Numbered from the stretch's first letter, positions 46,139 to 55,713 are shown. The stretch is DNA of 64,000 bases from Streptomyces sp. MA5143a (GCF_900290235.1 NZ_OLMK01000066.1:1-64000); one strand, 5' to 3'. Translations and numbers: made by a program. Notes: a model not told the origin generated them from the letters alone.

Positions 46139-47073
46139 CCGGCGTTCCCTTCGGTCCCGGTGGTCCCGCCCGCTCCGTTGGCGAGTACCCCGAGGAGGTC
46201 CTCGGCGAGCTCCGGCTTGAGCAGGCCGTGGGCGAGGGCCCGGTCGGCGGTGGCGCGGGCCATCGCCAGATACCCGGCCACGGTGGCGGGGGCGTGCGCG
46301 CGCAGCTCGGCGATGTGCGCGGCGACCGTGCCCGCGTCGCCGCGCGCGACGGGGCCGGTGAGGGCCGCGTCCCCGGACCGCAGGGCGTTGTCGAGGGCGG
46401 CGCCGAGGAGCGGGCCGAGCATGCGGTCGGGGGCCGTGACGCCGGCCGTGCGCAGCAGTTCCATGGACTGGGCGACCAGGGTGACCAGGTGGTTGGCGCC
46501 GAGGGCGAGGGCCGCGTGGTAGAGCGGGCGGTTCGCCTCGGCGATCCACTCGGGCTCCCCGCCCATCTCGATCACCAGCGCCTCGGCGGCCAGCCGCAGT
46601 TCCTCGGGCGCCGTGACCCCGAAGGAGCATCCGGCGAGCCGCTGCACGTCCACGGCGGTCCCGGTGAACGTCATCGCGGGGTGCAGCGCGAGGGGCAGCG
46701 CCCCGGCCCGCAGCGCCGGGTCCAGCACCTTCGCGCCGTAGCGCCCCGAGGTGTGCACCAGCAGCTGCCCCGGCCGGACGGAACCGGTCTCGGCGAGGCC
46801 CTCCACGAGGCCCGGCAGGGCGTCGTCGGGGACGGTGAGCAGGACCAGGTCGGCGTGGCGCAGGACGTCGGCCGGGGGCATCAGCGGCACGTCGGGCAGC
46901 AGCTCGGCGGCGCGTCGCCGGGAGGCGTCGGAGACCCCCGACACGGCCGCCGGGCGGTGTCCCGCGAGCTTCAGCGACGCGGCCAGCGCCGGGCCGACCC
47001 GGCCGGCGCCCACGACGCCGACGGTGAGCCGCGCGGGGCGGTCCTTCGGCTCTGGTTGCTGGAATGTACTCAC
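46135..47073 (-). CDS. Rossmann-like and DUF2520 domain protein
   Basis: The 312-residue protein has an NAD(P)-binding N-terminus (LTVGVVGAGRVGPALAASLKLAGH, then VLLTVPDDALPGLVEGL) and a helical DUF2520 C-terminal domain. The layout is that of small beta-hydroxyacid or ketopantoate-reductase-like dehydrogenases. It is the first gene of the pantothenate/NAD operon and overlaps panC, so a role in pantoate supply is possible but unproven. The start is GTG 47073. Confidence 0.87.
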   Translation of the reverse strand: MSTFQQPEPKDRPARLTVGVVGAGRVGPALAASLKLAGHRPAAVSGVSDASRRRAAELLPDVPLMPPADVLRHADLVLLTVPDDALPGLVEGLAETGSVRPGQLLVHTSGRYGAKVLDPALRAGALPLALHPAMTFTGTAVDVQRLAGCSFGVTAPEELRLAAEALVIEMGGEPEWIAEANRPLYHAALALGANHLVTLVAQSMELLRTAGVTAPDRMLGPLLGAALDNALRSGDAALTGPVARGDAGTVAAHIAELRAHAPATVAGYLAMARATADRALAHGLLKPELAEDLLGVLANGAGGTTGTEGNAG

Positions 47074-47255
47074 TCGCGGTGGCCTTCCCGTTCCAGTCCG
47101 CTCCGGGTACCGGACGATTTCTCGTCATGTTAACGCGATTGGTTCGGAGGTCGATCGGTTGTCCACAGGCTGTGGGTTTCCGCGTGGAATGTCCGCAGGT
47201 CACGGCGGTGTGAAATCCATGTGCCCGGAGGGCGGGGGCGCGGGATGATCCGGGG

Positions 47256-48488
47256 ATGACAGACGCGGCGGAGAACACGACGGCACACACGCGCGGCGGG
47301 ACGGACTCCGCGGAGGAGCCCGCGGCGAACGGAAAGCCCGAGGAGTCCGCGGCGATGTCGCGGTACCGGCGGCGGCTGATCGCGCACCGCGCGGCGGACC
47401 GCGTGCTGTCGCGGCCAGGTGCCCTGGGGACCATCAGGGAGCGGCTGGCCGTGCTCGACACGGCCGGGGACGTGTACGACCTGGACGGGTCGGCGGACAT
47501 CTACGGCAACGGGGTCGTGGAGGCCCTGGAGGAGCGGACTGCCGCGCTGCTCGGCATGGAGGCCGCCGCCTTCTTCCCGACCGGCACCATGGCCCAGCAG
47601 GTGGCCTTGCGCTGCTGGGCGGCCCGGACCGGTAACCCCGCCGTCGCGCTGCACGCGCTGTCGCACCCCGAGGTGCACGAACGGAACGCGTTCAGCCAGG
47701 TCAGCGGGTTGCGCCCGGTCCGGCTGACGGGTGAGGCCCGGCAGCCGACCGCGGACGAGGTCGACGGCCTCCCCGAGCCCTTCGGGACGCTGATGCTGGA
47801 ACTGCCCCTCAGGGAGGCCGGATTCGTCCTGCCCTCCTGGGAGGAGCTGACGGCGCTCACCGACGCGGCACGCGAGCGCGACGCGGTGGTCCACTTCGAC
47901 GGGGCCCGCCTGTGGGAGTCCGCCACGCACCTCGGCCGCCCGGTGGACGAGATCGCGTCCCTCGCCGACAGCGTCTACGTCTCGTACTACAAGTCCCTCG
48001 ACGCCTACGGCGGTGCCGCGATCGCCGGTCCCCGGACGCTGGTCGAGGACGTGAAGACCTGGCGGCACCGGTACGGCGGCCAGTTGTTCCAGCAGTTCCC
48101 GACCGCCCTGTCGGCCCTGGTGGGGCTGGAGCGGGAGCTGCCCCGGCTGCCGGAGTACGTCCGGCACGCGCGCGTGGTCGCCGCCGCGCTGCGCGAGGGG
48201 TTCGCCGAGGCGGGGGTGCCGTGGGCGCGGGTGCACCCGGAGGTGCCGCACACGCAGGAGTTCCAGGTGTGGCTGCCGTACGACGTCGACGTCGTCGCGG
48301 AGGCCGCGGTCCGGCAGGGCGAGGAGACCGGGACACTGCTGTTCGCCCGCGCCTGGGACCGGGGAGGCCCGGGACTGGCCGTCACCGAGGTCGAGGTGCG
48401 GGCGGCGGGGCTGGAGTGGACGGCGCAGGACGTACGGCGGGCGGCGGAGGACTTCGTGGAGCGGGTGAGGACGGTGCTCGGGGCATAG
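47256..48488 (+). CDS. PLP-dependent threonine aldolase/beta-eliminating lyase family enzyme
   Basis: The 410-residue protein has the low-specificity threonine-aldolase signature: the YGNG...E region near 83-95, FFPTGTMAQQVALR (107-120), the cofactor Asp in VVHFDGARLWES (Asp 215) and the Schiff-base Lys 246 in SYYKSLDAYGGA. It probably cleaves L-threonine or a related hydroxy-amino acid. The first 33 residues are an acidic, low-complexity extension. The ATG at 47256 is the assigned start; ATG at codon 34 would begin the conserved part. It is divergent from the pan/nad operon. Confidence 0.85.
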   Translation: MTDAAENTTAHTRGGTDSAEEPAANGKPEESAAMSRYRRRLIAHRAADRVLSRPGALGTIRERLAVLDTAGDVYDLDGSADIYGNGVVEALEERTAALLGMEAAAFFPTGTMAQQVALRCWAARTGNPAVALHALSHPEVHERNAFSQVSGLRPVRLTGEARQPTADEVDGLPEPFGTLMLELPLREAGFVLPSWEELTALTDAARERDAVVHFDGARLWESATHLGRPVDEIASLADSVYVSYYKSLDAYGGAAIAGPRTLVEDVKTWRHRYGGQLFQQFPTALSALVGLERELPRLPEYVRHARVVAAALREGFAEAGVPWARVHPEVPHTQEFQVWLPYDVDVVAEAAVRQGEETGTLLFARAWDRGGPGLAVTEVEVRAAGLEWTAQDVRRAAEDFVERVRTVLGA

Positions 48489-48558
48489 CCGGTCAGGGCC
48501 CTGTTCTCCGGAGGGCCGCGCCGGAGGCGTTGTCGGTGGTCGGGTGCACCATGGGGCA

Positions 48559-49665
48559 GTGAGCGTGCGCATCGACATCACGGGGCTGCGGCCGGAGCGG
48601 GTGGCCTTCGTCCCCTCTCCCCTGGCCGAACTCGGCATGGCGCTGCACGTGCTGGCCGAGCCGGGGCACCATCCGGGGTCGCGGGGCTGGGTGACGGGGG
48701 TGACCGCCCGGCTCGATCCGCATCTCGCGGACCGGATGTGCGAGGCGGACTTCCTGTGGCGTACGACGTTCTCGGACCTGTTCATGTCGTTCGCCGGCGT
48801 CCCCGGCCGGGACACGCTCCCCGGCGGGACGCTCGCCGAGGAGCTGGACCTGCTCGACAAGCTGACGGACGACCAGTTCGTCGACGCGGGAATGGAGTTC
48901 GTCTGCACCCCGGGCTATGACTCGCGGAAGCGGGACGTGCTGTCCGACGCGGAGACGCGTCGGCTGGCCCTGGAGCTGGCCGCCGCGCGGGGGCCGCGGC
49001 AGGTGCGGTTCGCGCAGCGGCTGCTGGCGGACCCGCCGGCCGTGCGGGCCTGGCTGCGGCAGTTCCTGGAGGACTGCGACGAGGCGTTCTTCGCCGAGAC
49101 GTGGTCCCGGCTGCGCCACACCCTCGCCGGGGACGCCCGCCACAAGACGGAACTGCTGCGGCACAAGGGCCTGGCCGAGGCGCTGGACGCCGTGTCCCCG
49201 TCGATCGCCCACGACGAGGCGGCGGCCCGGATCACCGTGGACAAGCTGGTCGAGAGCCGGACCGCCACGGAGGACGGGGGACTGCTCCTCGTGCCGACCA
49301 GTCTGGGCCGGCCCCACCTCACCGTCCTGCACCGGTTCGGCTGGCAGCCGGTCCTCCAGTACCCGGTCGGTGCCGCCGAGCCCGCCGCGCCACCGTCGGT
49401 CGAGCAGCTCGCGCTGCGCATGACCGCCCTGTCGCACCCCGTCCGGATGCGCCTGTGCCGCAACCTCGCCCGCAGCGCGTACACCACGGGCGAGCTGGCG
49501 CAGATGCTGGGCATGACGGCACCGGAGATATCCCGGCACCTCGCCGTCCTGAAGAAGGCGGACCTCCTGACGACCCGTCGCCGCGGCCGGTACGTCCTGC
49601 ACCAGCTGGACGTGGCGGTGGTGGCCCGCCTCGGCAGCGACTTCCTGGAAGGGGTCCTGCGGTAG
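48559..49665 (+). CDS. DUF5937-type ArsR-family transcriptional regulator
   Basis: The 368-residue protein has an N-terminal effector-like domain starting VSVRIDITGLRPERVAFVPSPLAELGMALHVL, characteristic of DUF5937. The C-terminal ArsR winged helix follows (MTALSHPVRMRLCRNLARSAYTTGELAQMLGMTAPEISRHLAVLKKADLLTTRRRGRYVLHQLD). No metal-binding cysteine pair is evident in the helix, so it is not a classic metal sensor. GTG 48559 is chosen from the conserved start. The NUDIX gene follows on the same strand. Confidence 0.85.
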   Translation: MSVRIDITGLRPERVAFVPSPLAELGMALHVLAEPGHHPGSRGWVTGVTARLDPHLADRMCEADFLWRTTFSDLFMSFAGVPGRDTLPGGTLAEELDLLDKLTDDQFVDAGMEFVCTPGYDSRKRDVLSDAETRRLALELAAARGPRQVRFAQRLLADPPAVRAWLRQFLEDCDEAFFAETWSRLRHTLAGDARHKTELLRHKGLAEALDAVSPSIAHDEAAARITVDKLVESRTATEDGGLLLVPTSLGRPHLTVLHRFGWQPVLQYPVGAAEPAAPPSVEQLALRMTALSHPVRMRLCRNLARSAYTTGELAQMLGMTAPEISRHLAVLKKADLLTTRRRGRYVLHQLDVAVVARLGSDFLEGVLR

Positions 49666-49746
49666 GCGGGATCATCTGGCCGACAGGTGGGCGACCCGCG
49701 CCGGGCCCCGCCTCCGGCAACCGCGACCGAGGAGAGCAGGCGCACC

Positions 49747-50280
49747 ATGCGATGGACCGTTCACGGCGAGCACACGCTGCACGACACCCCCTGGGTGCGG
49801 CTGAGATCGCTGGACGTGACCCAGCCGGACGGCACCCGCGCCGACTACCACGTCGTCAGAGTGCGCGATGTCGCCGTGACGGCGGCCGTGGACGACCGGC
49901 GCCGCGTGCTGATGATGTGGCGGCACCGCTTCGTCACCGACACCTGGGCCTGGGAGCTGCCCATGGGGCTGGTCGAGGACGGCGAGAGCCCGGAGGCCGC
50001 GGCCGCCCGGGAGTTGGAGGAGGAGACGGGGTGGCGTCCGGGGACGATGCGGGAGCTGATCCACGCGCAGCCGGCGGCCGGGATCATGGACTCACGCCAC
50101 TTCGTGTTCCGTACGGACGACGCCCGGCACATCGGTGAGCCCACGGAACGCAACGAGTCGGACGAGTTGGCGTGGGTCCCCCTGGCCGACGTCCCCGGCA
50201 TGATCGGCCGACGCGAGATCGTCAGCAGCGCCACACTCGTGGGCGTCATGGCGCTCCTGCTGCCCGAGACGGCGACCTGA
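49747..50280 (+). CDS. NUDIX hydrolase
   Basis: The 177-residue protein contains a complete Nudix box, GLVEDGESPEAAAARELEEE followed by TGW, matching Gx5Ex7REUxEExGU, as in ADP-ribose pyrophosphatases. It should hydrolyse a nucleoside diphosphate linked to another moiety; the substrate is unknown. ATG 49747 has an AGGAGAG upstream. Confidence 0.9.
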   Translation: MRWTVHGEHTLHDTPWVRLRSLDVTQPDGTRADYHVVRVRDVAVTAAVDDRRRVLMMWRHRFVTDTWAWELPMGLVEDGESPEAAAARELEEETGWRPGTMRELIHAQPAAGIMDSRHFVFRTDDARHIGEPTERNESDELAWVPLADVPGMIGRREIVSSATLVGVMALLLPETAT

Positions 50281-50308
50281 ATCGCCCGCCCGGGAACCTG
50301 CCGGGGCC

Positions 50309-50400
50309 GGACCGCGACCGACCTCGGCCCTGCGGAGCCGGACGGCGGCTGACCTCGGCCCTGCGGAGCCGGACCGCGACCGACCTCGGCCCGCGGGGCC
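50309..50400. repeat. three tandem 31-bp repeats
   Basis: Units 50309-50339, 50340-50370 and 50371-50400 are near identical; unit 2 has a few changes and unit 3 lacks one base. They fill the gap between the convergent NUDIX and Zn-ribbon genes. Confidence 0.85.
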
Positions 50401-50404
50401 GGTC

Positions 50405-50959
50405 TCAGCCCTGCTGGGTGCCGAACTGCCGGGTGCCCGCGGCGATCCGGCGCTTCAGCTCCAGCGCGGCGGTGATGTCCTGGCGGGTGAAGCGGGTGGG
50501 GTCCTTCGCGTACATCTCCTGTCCGAGCCGCGAGGTGAACCTGTCCTCGGGGACGCGGTCGGCGTGCTCGGGAAGGAACTTGGCGACCTCCTCCAGCGCG
50601 GCGATCGCATACGCGGTGGCCGCTCCGATCGCCCGGTGCTCGGCGAGCGGCGCGCTCAGCAGCCGTAGCCCGGACTCGGTCGACACCTGGTCGGCGACCC
50701 ACAGGAACTCGCCGGGGTCCAGGACGCGCGAGGGCTCGGCGCCGCCGAACGCGGGCGGCTCCGGCGGCCGGTCGTCGGACAGCGTGAACTCGAACACGCG
50801 GGTCGTCCCGCACGCGGGGCAGACCCCCTCGTACACGCTGACGAGTGCCCCGTTCCGCTCCTCCAGGCGGTGCTGACGGTCGAAACCCGCCGCCCCGCAC
50901 GCACAGGCACGCAGGTCCATGTACAGGTGCGCTTCTTGAGCCGAACGGGCGATCAACAT
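50405..50959 (-). CDS. Zn-ribbon-containing protein of unknown function
   Basis: The 184-residue protein has a likely zinc ribbon near the N-terminus: DLRACACGAAGF and VCPACGTTRVFEF (CxC and CxxC, about 25 residues apart). A mostly helical rest follows (ATAYAIAALEEVAKFLP and QDITAALELKRRIAAG). I do not recognise the family. A TAGGAT -10 element at 50971-50966 lies six bases before the ATG, so the message is probably leaderless. It is divergent, with only a few bases between the promoters, from the 838-residue protein gene, hinting at joint control. Confidence 0.72.
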   Translation of the reverse strand: MLIARSAQEAHLYMDLRACACGAAGFDRQHRLEERNGALVSVYEGVCPACGTTRVFEFTLSDDRPPEPPAFGGAEPSRVLDPGEFLWVADQVSTESGLRLLSAPLAEHRAIGAATAYAIAALEEVAKFLPEHADRVPEDRFTSRLGQEMYAKDPTRFTRQDITAALELKRRIAAGTRQFGTQQG

Positions 50960-51003
50960 GCCATCATCCTACGTGAGTCATGGCGCTGATCAGGGGGGAT
51001 GCA

Positions 51004-53520
51004 GTGGAATCGGGTGCGGAGAGGCGGCTGCTCGCTGAGGCCGAGGCCGCGTTGCCCGCGGTGCTGCGGGACATCCGTCCCGGCCTGCTGACCGGTGTGT
51101 CCGCGGTCGAGCAGGACGGCCGGCGCTTCTTCGAGCTCGGCACCACGGCCGGCGACAGAATCGAACTACGCCTGGACACGGCGGCCCTGCCGCACCCCCT
51201 GCTGGCGCGCACCTTCACCAACACCACGACCGACCGGTACGTCGTGCAGCTCGCCGACACCCTGCGCCCGGAGCTGGCCGGGCAGGTGCTCTCCCGTGAG
51301 GTCGGTGAGCTGCTGGCGGTGCGGGACCGGTCCACCGTCGGCGCACGGGTGCCCCTGGACAGCCTGCTGACCCCCGGCGCGACACTGCCGGCACATCCGG
51401 AGCTGTCCGACGCGGACCGGGGCCGGGCCGAGGAGTTCAACTACCTGGCGGCCCGGATGAACGACGCGGACCTGGGCGCGGCGGAGCGCCTCGACGCCCG
51501 TCACCGGTTTTCGGAGCTGGTCGACGAGTCGGGGCTGCGGCCCAGGTCACCGGCCACCGACGCGAGTCACGCGATCGAGCTGTACGCGGCCGACATCCGC
51601 CAGGACGTCGTACGGCCCCTGCTGCGGGCGGGGGCGCGCGAGGCCATGGCGGAACTCGCCCGGCCGGTGGAGCGACTGGACACCGCCGACGCGCGCGCGG
51701 TCGTCGAGGCGCGGGCGGCACGGGCCTCCGAGGGGACCGCCCCGGTGGTTCCGCCGGGATTCACCATGCCGGGGCTGCGGCCCGACGGCTCGCCCGTGCC
51801 GCGGGCGGAACTGGACCGGGCCGCGGCGGAGGCAGCCGAGCGGCGGACGTCGCTCAGCGGCCGCACGCTGGAGGAGCTGCGCGCCCGGCAGGCGGCACTG
51901 CCCGAGGGCCGGCACCCGCAGTACGAGCTGATGATCGGAGGGGGCGCGGCCCTGGCGGCCCGCTCCCCGGACATGCTGCTCGTGGACGCGCGGGGACGCT
52001 GGCACGTCGACCCCATCGAGGCGATCGTCCAATCCGCCGACCAGGTACGGCATCTGCGGCAGAGCGGCATGGGCGACCCGTACCAGTTCGCCGACCCGCG
52101 GCAGCGCGTACCGCTGCCCGCGTTGCAGCTCTGGGAGGACACCGCCGCCGTCCGCGGTCCGCTCGTCGACGGGCGGGCGGAGCTCCGTGTCGGCGCCGAG
52201 GGCCGGCTCCTCGCCGAGATCAGCCCGGCGGACGGATCCGACCCGGTGACGGTGGAGGTCAAGGGTTCCCCGCTCATCGCGACCGGTATCCCGCCCGAGA
52301 TCGTCCCGGGTGCCGACCGGCGGGTGCCGACCGTTCCCGAGGCGACCGAGCATCTGGCCGACGGCCTCGCCGCGCTCGGCACTCCGGAGGCCGCCGCCGC
52401 CCGCGACCGGCTGCTCTCCCTGCCCGAGGGCCAGGACCGGGCCGCGGCCTCCCTCGCCGTGCTCGCCGACGCGGGAGTCTCCGACAGCCTCGCGGCGTCC
52501 GGAGACCCCAGGGCGGCCGGGGCGATGGAGACCCTGCGGGCGACGGCCGCGTGGGAGGAGGCCCGTGCCGCGGCGCCCGGACGCGTCCTGATGGGCGACG
52601 AGGTGGGAGACGGTGACTACGACCCCTCCGTCGCCAAGGACTGGGTCATCGCCGGCGTGGGCGGCGCCGCCATCGCCAACGCCGAGATCATCCTGCGGGC
52701 CCGCCCCGACAGCAGGGTCTTCATGGTCGGCAAGGACGCGCCGTTCGTGCTGCACAACGACGCCCAGTACACCGCGCTGCGCGCCAAGCACGACGCCGAG
52801 TACGGCGGCGACGGCCGCCTCGTGACGTTCTCCGGCCGCCATCTCGGGGCGGTCGGCACGGTGACCGCGCCGGACGGCCGGGTCCGTCTCACGGCGCTGG
52901 ACAGTTCGGGCAGGTCGCTCGGGGTGGAGGGCGACGCCTATGTGGCGTGCCTGGGGCGGGTCTCCCGTCTGCCGCACGCCGTGGACTCCGTCGAGTCGTG
53001 GGCGCGGTCGGCGGGCGGGGAGGTCCGCGGCGAGTTGCGCTTCGACAAGGACCGCCAGTACCTCGGCTACCGCCTCGAGTTCGAGGCGCGCGGGCAGCGC
53101 CACGCGTGCGACGTGACGGGAGCCGCCTCGCGCATGCTTCCCACCCATGTCTTCGGCCGCGAGGACATGGCACGGCTCGCGGTCCTCAACGACAGGACCA
53201 CTCCGCCGGAGAGCGGCAATGTCGCCGCCGGTTTCATGGCGACGGCCCTCCAGGGCAGCCACCTGGCCCGGCACACCGCCGCCGAGCGTGAACAGCGACA
53301 GGGGCCGCCCATGACCAACGGGCCGGCCGGGCCCGCCGGGGCGGCCGCCCCGGGCGACGCCCGGCGTGCCGCGAGCGCGGCGGCGGCCCGGTCCCGCTCG
53401 GCCCCCCGGACGACACCGGGCCAGAACCGACCCACGGCCCCCGGCCCGGCCGTGCCACCGCCGCACCTGCGCGACCGTCCGGGGCCGGAGCCCGGTCGTG
53501 GGCGGGGTCCAGGCGCCTGA
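51004..53520 (+). CDS. large protein with internal Rossmann (NAD/FAD-like) domain, function unknown
   Basis: The protein has 838 residues if started at GTG 51004, which has GGGGGG at 50993-50998; ATG 50980 gives 846. The N-terminal two thirds are charged helices without a known motif. A Rossmann segment appears at about residues 550-680: DWVIAGVGGAAIANAEIILRA, then VFMVGKDAPFVLHND and YVACLGRVSRLPHAV, like flavoprotein-type nucleotide binding. The last 90 residues are Pro/Ala/Arg-rich and disordered. There is no signal peptide or membrane helix. The overall build recalls large, modular actinobacterial effector-type proteins, but I cannot name a family. Confidence 0.75.
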   Translation: MESGAERRLLAEAEAALPAVLRDIRPGLLTGVSAVEQDGRRFFELGTTAGDRIELRLDTAALPHPLLARTFTNTTTDRYVVQLADTLRPELAGQVLSREVGELLAVRDRSTVGARVPLDSLLTPGATLPAHPELSDADRGRAEEFNYLAARMNDADLGAAERLDARHRFSELVDESGLRPRSPATDASHAIELYAADIRQDVVRPLLRAGAREAMAELARPVERLDTADARAVVEARAARASEGTAPVVPPGFTMPGLRPDGSPVPRAELDRAAAEAAERRTSLSGRTLEELRARQAALPEGRHPQYELMIGGGAALAARSPDMLLVDARGRWHVDPIEAIVQSADQVRHLRQSGMGDPYQFADPRQRVPLPALQLWEDTAAVRGPLVDGRAELRVGAEGRLLAEISPADGSDPVTVEVKGSPLIATGIPPEIVPGADRRVPTVPEATEHLADGLAALGTPEAAAARDRLLSLPEGQDRAAASLAVLADAGVSDSLAASGDPRAAGAMETLRATAAWEEARAAAPGRVLMGDEVGDGDYDPSVAKDWVIAGVGGAAIANAEIILRARPDSRVFMVGKDAPFVLHNDAQYTALRAKHDAEYGGDGRLVTFSGRHLGAVGTVTAPDGRVRLTALDSSGRSLGVEGDAYVACLGRVSRLPHAVDSVESWARSAGGEVRGELRFDKDRQYLGYRLEFEARGQRHACDVTGAASRMLPTHVFGREDMARLAVLNDRTTPPESGNVAAGFMATALQGSHLARHTAAEREQRQGPPMTNGPAGPAGAAAPGDARRAASAAAARSRSAPRTTPGQNRPTAPGPAVPPPHLRDRPGPEPGRGRGPGA

Positions 53521-53630
53521 CGAACGCCGGGGCCGCCGCCGGCGGTCGCCGACACGGGCCTGGCGCGGGCGGGTGCGCGGCCGGCGTCCACCGGGGTCAC
53601 CCTCCTGTGGACGCCGGGGAGTCGGCCGGC

Positions 53631-54299
53631 TCAGCCGTGGCCGCCGGCCCTGACCAGCCCCGTCTCGTAGGCGAGGACGACGACCTGGACGCGGTCGCGC
53701 AGGCCCAGCTTGGTGAGGATGCGGCCGACGTGGGTCTTGACCGTGGCCTCGGACAGGACGAGACGGGCGGCGATCTCACCGTTGGACAGGCCCTGGGCGA
53801 CGAGGATCATCACCTCGCGTTCGCGTTCGGTGAGCCGGTCCAGCTCCTTGCGCTCGGGGTCGGCGGCACCCGGCAGCATCGGAGCGAAACGGTCGAGCAG
53901 CCGCCGGGTGGTGGAGGGCGCCACGACGGCGTCGCCGCTGTGCACGGAACGGATCGCGGCCAGCAGTTCACCGGGCGGCACGTCCTTGAGCATGAAGCCG
54001 GAGGCACCCGCCTTCAGCCCGGAGAACGCGTACTCGTCGAGGTCGAAGGTGGTCAGGATGAGCACCTTCGGCGGGTTCGGCTCGGCGCAGATCCGGCGGG
54101 TCGCCTCGACGCCGTCCAGCTTCGGCATCCGGACGTCCATGAGGACCACGTCCACGGCCGTCGACCGCACCACCTGGAGGGCCTCCACGCCGTCGCCCGC
54201 CTCGGCCACGACCTCCATGTCCGGCTGGGCCGCCAGCACCATCCGGAACCCGGTGCGCAGCAGCACCTGGTCGTCGACGAGCATTACGCGGATCGCCAT
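53631..54299 (-). CDS. NarL/LuxR-family response regulator
   Basis: The 222-residue protein has a receiver domain (acidic residues 9-10, phospho-acceptor Asp 55 in VVLMDVRMPKLDG, Lys in GFMLKDVPPG) and a C-terminal LuxR helix-turn-helix (LTEREREVMILVAQGLSNGEIAARLVLSEATVKTHVGRILTKLGLRDR). It is paired with the histidine kinase encoded 75 bases upstream. Regulated genes are unknown. Confidence 0.94.
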   Translation of the reverse strand: MAIRVMLVDDQVLLRTGFRMVLAAQPDMEVVAEAGDGVEALQVVRSTAVDVVLMDVRMPKLDGVEATRRICAEPNPPKVLILTTFDLDEYAFSGLKAGASGFMLKDVPPGELLAAIRSVHSGDAVVAPSTTRRLLDRFAPMLPGAADPERKELDRLTEREREVMILVAQGLSNGEIAARLVLSEATVKTHVGRILTKLGLRDRVQVVVLAYETGLVRAGGHG

Positions 54300-54374
54300 C
54301 GGGGTCCTCTTCCGTGTCCGTGGGGTGTCGTCCGGTGCCGTCCGTGACAGGTGTCAGCCGGTGGCACGGCCATG

Positions 54375-55577
54375 TCAGTGTGCGGGCTTGAGCGGCAGGA
54401 GGGCGCTGATACGGAAGCCGCCACCGGGCCGGGGGCCCGCGTCGAGCGTGCCGCCGACCATACCGACGCGCTCACGCATGCCGATCAGGCCGTGCCCCTG
54501 ACCGTCGACGCCGCCCTCCTCGTACAACTCGTGCGGGGCACCCTTGCCGTCGTCCTCGACGAGCAGACCGAGCCCGTCGTCGAAGTACACCAGCCGGACG
54601 CTCGCACCCGCGTTCGGGCCGCCGTGCTTGCGGGTGTTGGTCAGCGCCTCCTGGACGATGCGGTACGCCGTCAACTCCACACCGCTGGGCAGCGGGCGCG
54701 GGGTGCCCTCGATCTTGAAGTCGACGGGCAGGCCCGCGGTACGGCACTGCTCCACGAGGTCGTCGATCTGCTCGACGTCCGGCTGCGGCACGTACTCGCC
54801 GACCTCCTGGTGCTCGCCGGTGCGCAGGACGCCCAGCAGGCGGCGCATCTCGGCGAGGGCCTGGCGGCCGGTGGAGGAGATGGTCTCCAGGGCCTTCTTC
54901 GCCTGGTCGGGGGCGGCGTCCAGGACGTAGGCGGCACCGTCGGCCTGGACGACCATCACCGACACGTTGTGCGCGACGACGTCGTGCAGTTCCCGGGCGA
55001 TCCGGGCGCGCTCGGCGGCGACCGCGACCTTGGCCTGCGCCTCGCGCTCCTTCTCCAGGCGGGCGGCGCGCTCCTCCAGCTGCGCGAAGTACGCCCGGCG
55101 GGTGCGCAGCGAGTCGCCGAGCACCCAGGCGAGGGCGAACGGCACGGTGAGGATGATCGCGAGCACGGCGTTGCCCAGCATCCCCGTCTGCGCGTCGTTC
55201 CACCGCATCTGCGCCAGCGGCGCGGCGCACAGCCCGCCGGCCAGGGCGAACCGGGAGGCCCAGCGGGCGCCGTTCGCCGCGACCGTGTAGATGACGACCA
55301 GCATCGCGAAGTCGGCCGGGATCATGGGCACGTCGAAGACCAACTGCGCGAAGCCCGTGAGGGCGGCCAGCACCAGCATCTTCTCCGGCATACGCCGACG
55401 CAGGGCGACCGACAGGCACAGAGCCAGGGTGATCGGCACGAACGCGGAATCGGTCACACCCACGGTGTAGTCGGAGTGGATCGGGCCGCCCAGCACGGAC
55501 ATCCCGAGCAGGACGAACGCCCAGAAGGCGTCGACCCATGTCGGGTGCCTGCGGAGGAAGTCATAGAGGCGCTGCAC
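54375..55577 (-). CDS. sensor histidine kinase (HisKA_3, DesK/LiaS-like)
   Basis: The 400-residue kinase has about five to six membrane helices in the first 155 residues, a short coiled linker (QLEERAARLEKEREAQAKVA), the dimerisation box ARIARELHDVVAHNVSVMVVQ with the phospho-His, and an HATPase domain ending GHGLIGMRERVGMVGGTL. No large extracellular sensor domain is present, so it probably reads the membrane itself. The start is GTG 55577. It forms a two-component system with the following NarL-type regulator. Confidence 0.93.
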   Translation of the reverse strand: MQRLYDFLRRHPTWVDAFWAFVLLGMSVLGGPIHSDYTVGVTDSAFVPITLALCLSVALRRRMPEKMLVLAALTGFAQLVFDVPMIPADFAMLVVIYTVAANGARWASRFALAGGLCAAPLAQMRWNDAQTGMLGNAVLAIILTVPFALAWVLGDSLRTRRAYFAQLEERAARLEKEREAQAKVAVAAERARIARELHDVVAHNVSVMVVQADGAAYVLDAAPDQAKKALETISSTGRQALAEMRRLLGVLRTGEHQEVGEYVPQPDVEQIDDLVEQCRTAGLPVDFKIEGTPRPLPSGVELTAYRIVQEALTNTRKHGGPNAGASVRLVYFDDGLGLLVEDDGKGAPHELYEEGGVDGQGHGLIGMRERVGMVGGTLDAGPRPGGGFRISALLPLKPAH

Positions 55578-55713
55578 GTAACCCAGCGTAGGGAAGCGCG
55601 CGGCACAGCGGGGTCAACCGGAGGATCGATCCATGACAGGGCCAAGTACTCCCCAAGGTGGAGGCGGCATAGCCTCTGGCGGCGAGGGATCACCGGGACT
55701 TCGGGAGGGTTGC

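Noticed and set aside
50309..50400. CRISPR-like repeats
   Set aside because: Units are directly adjacent without spacers, so this is a simple tandem repeat.
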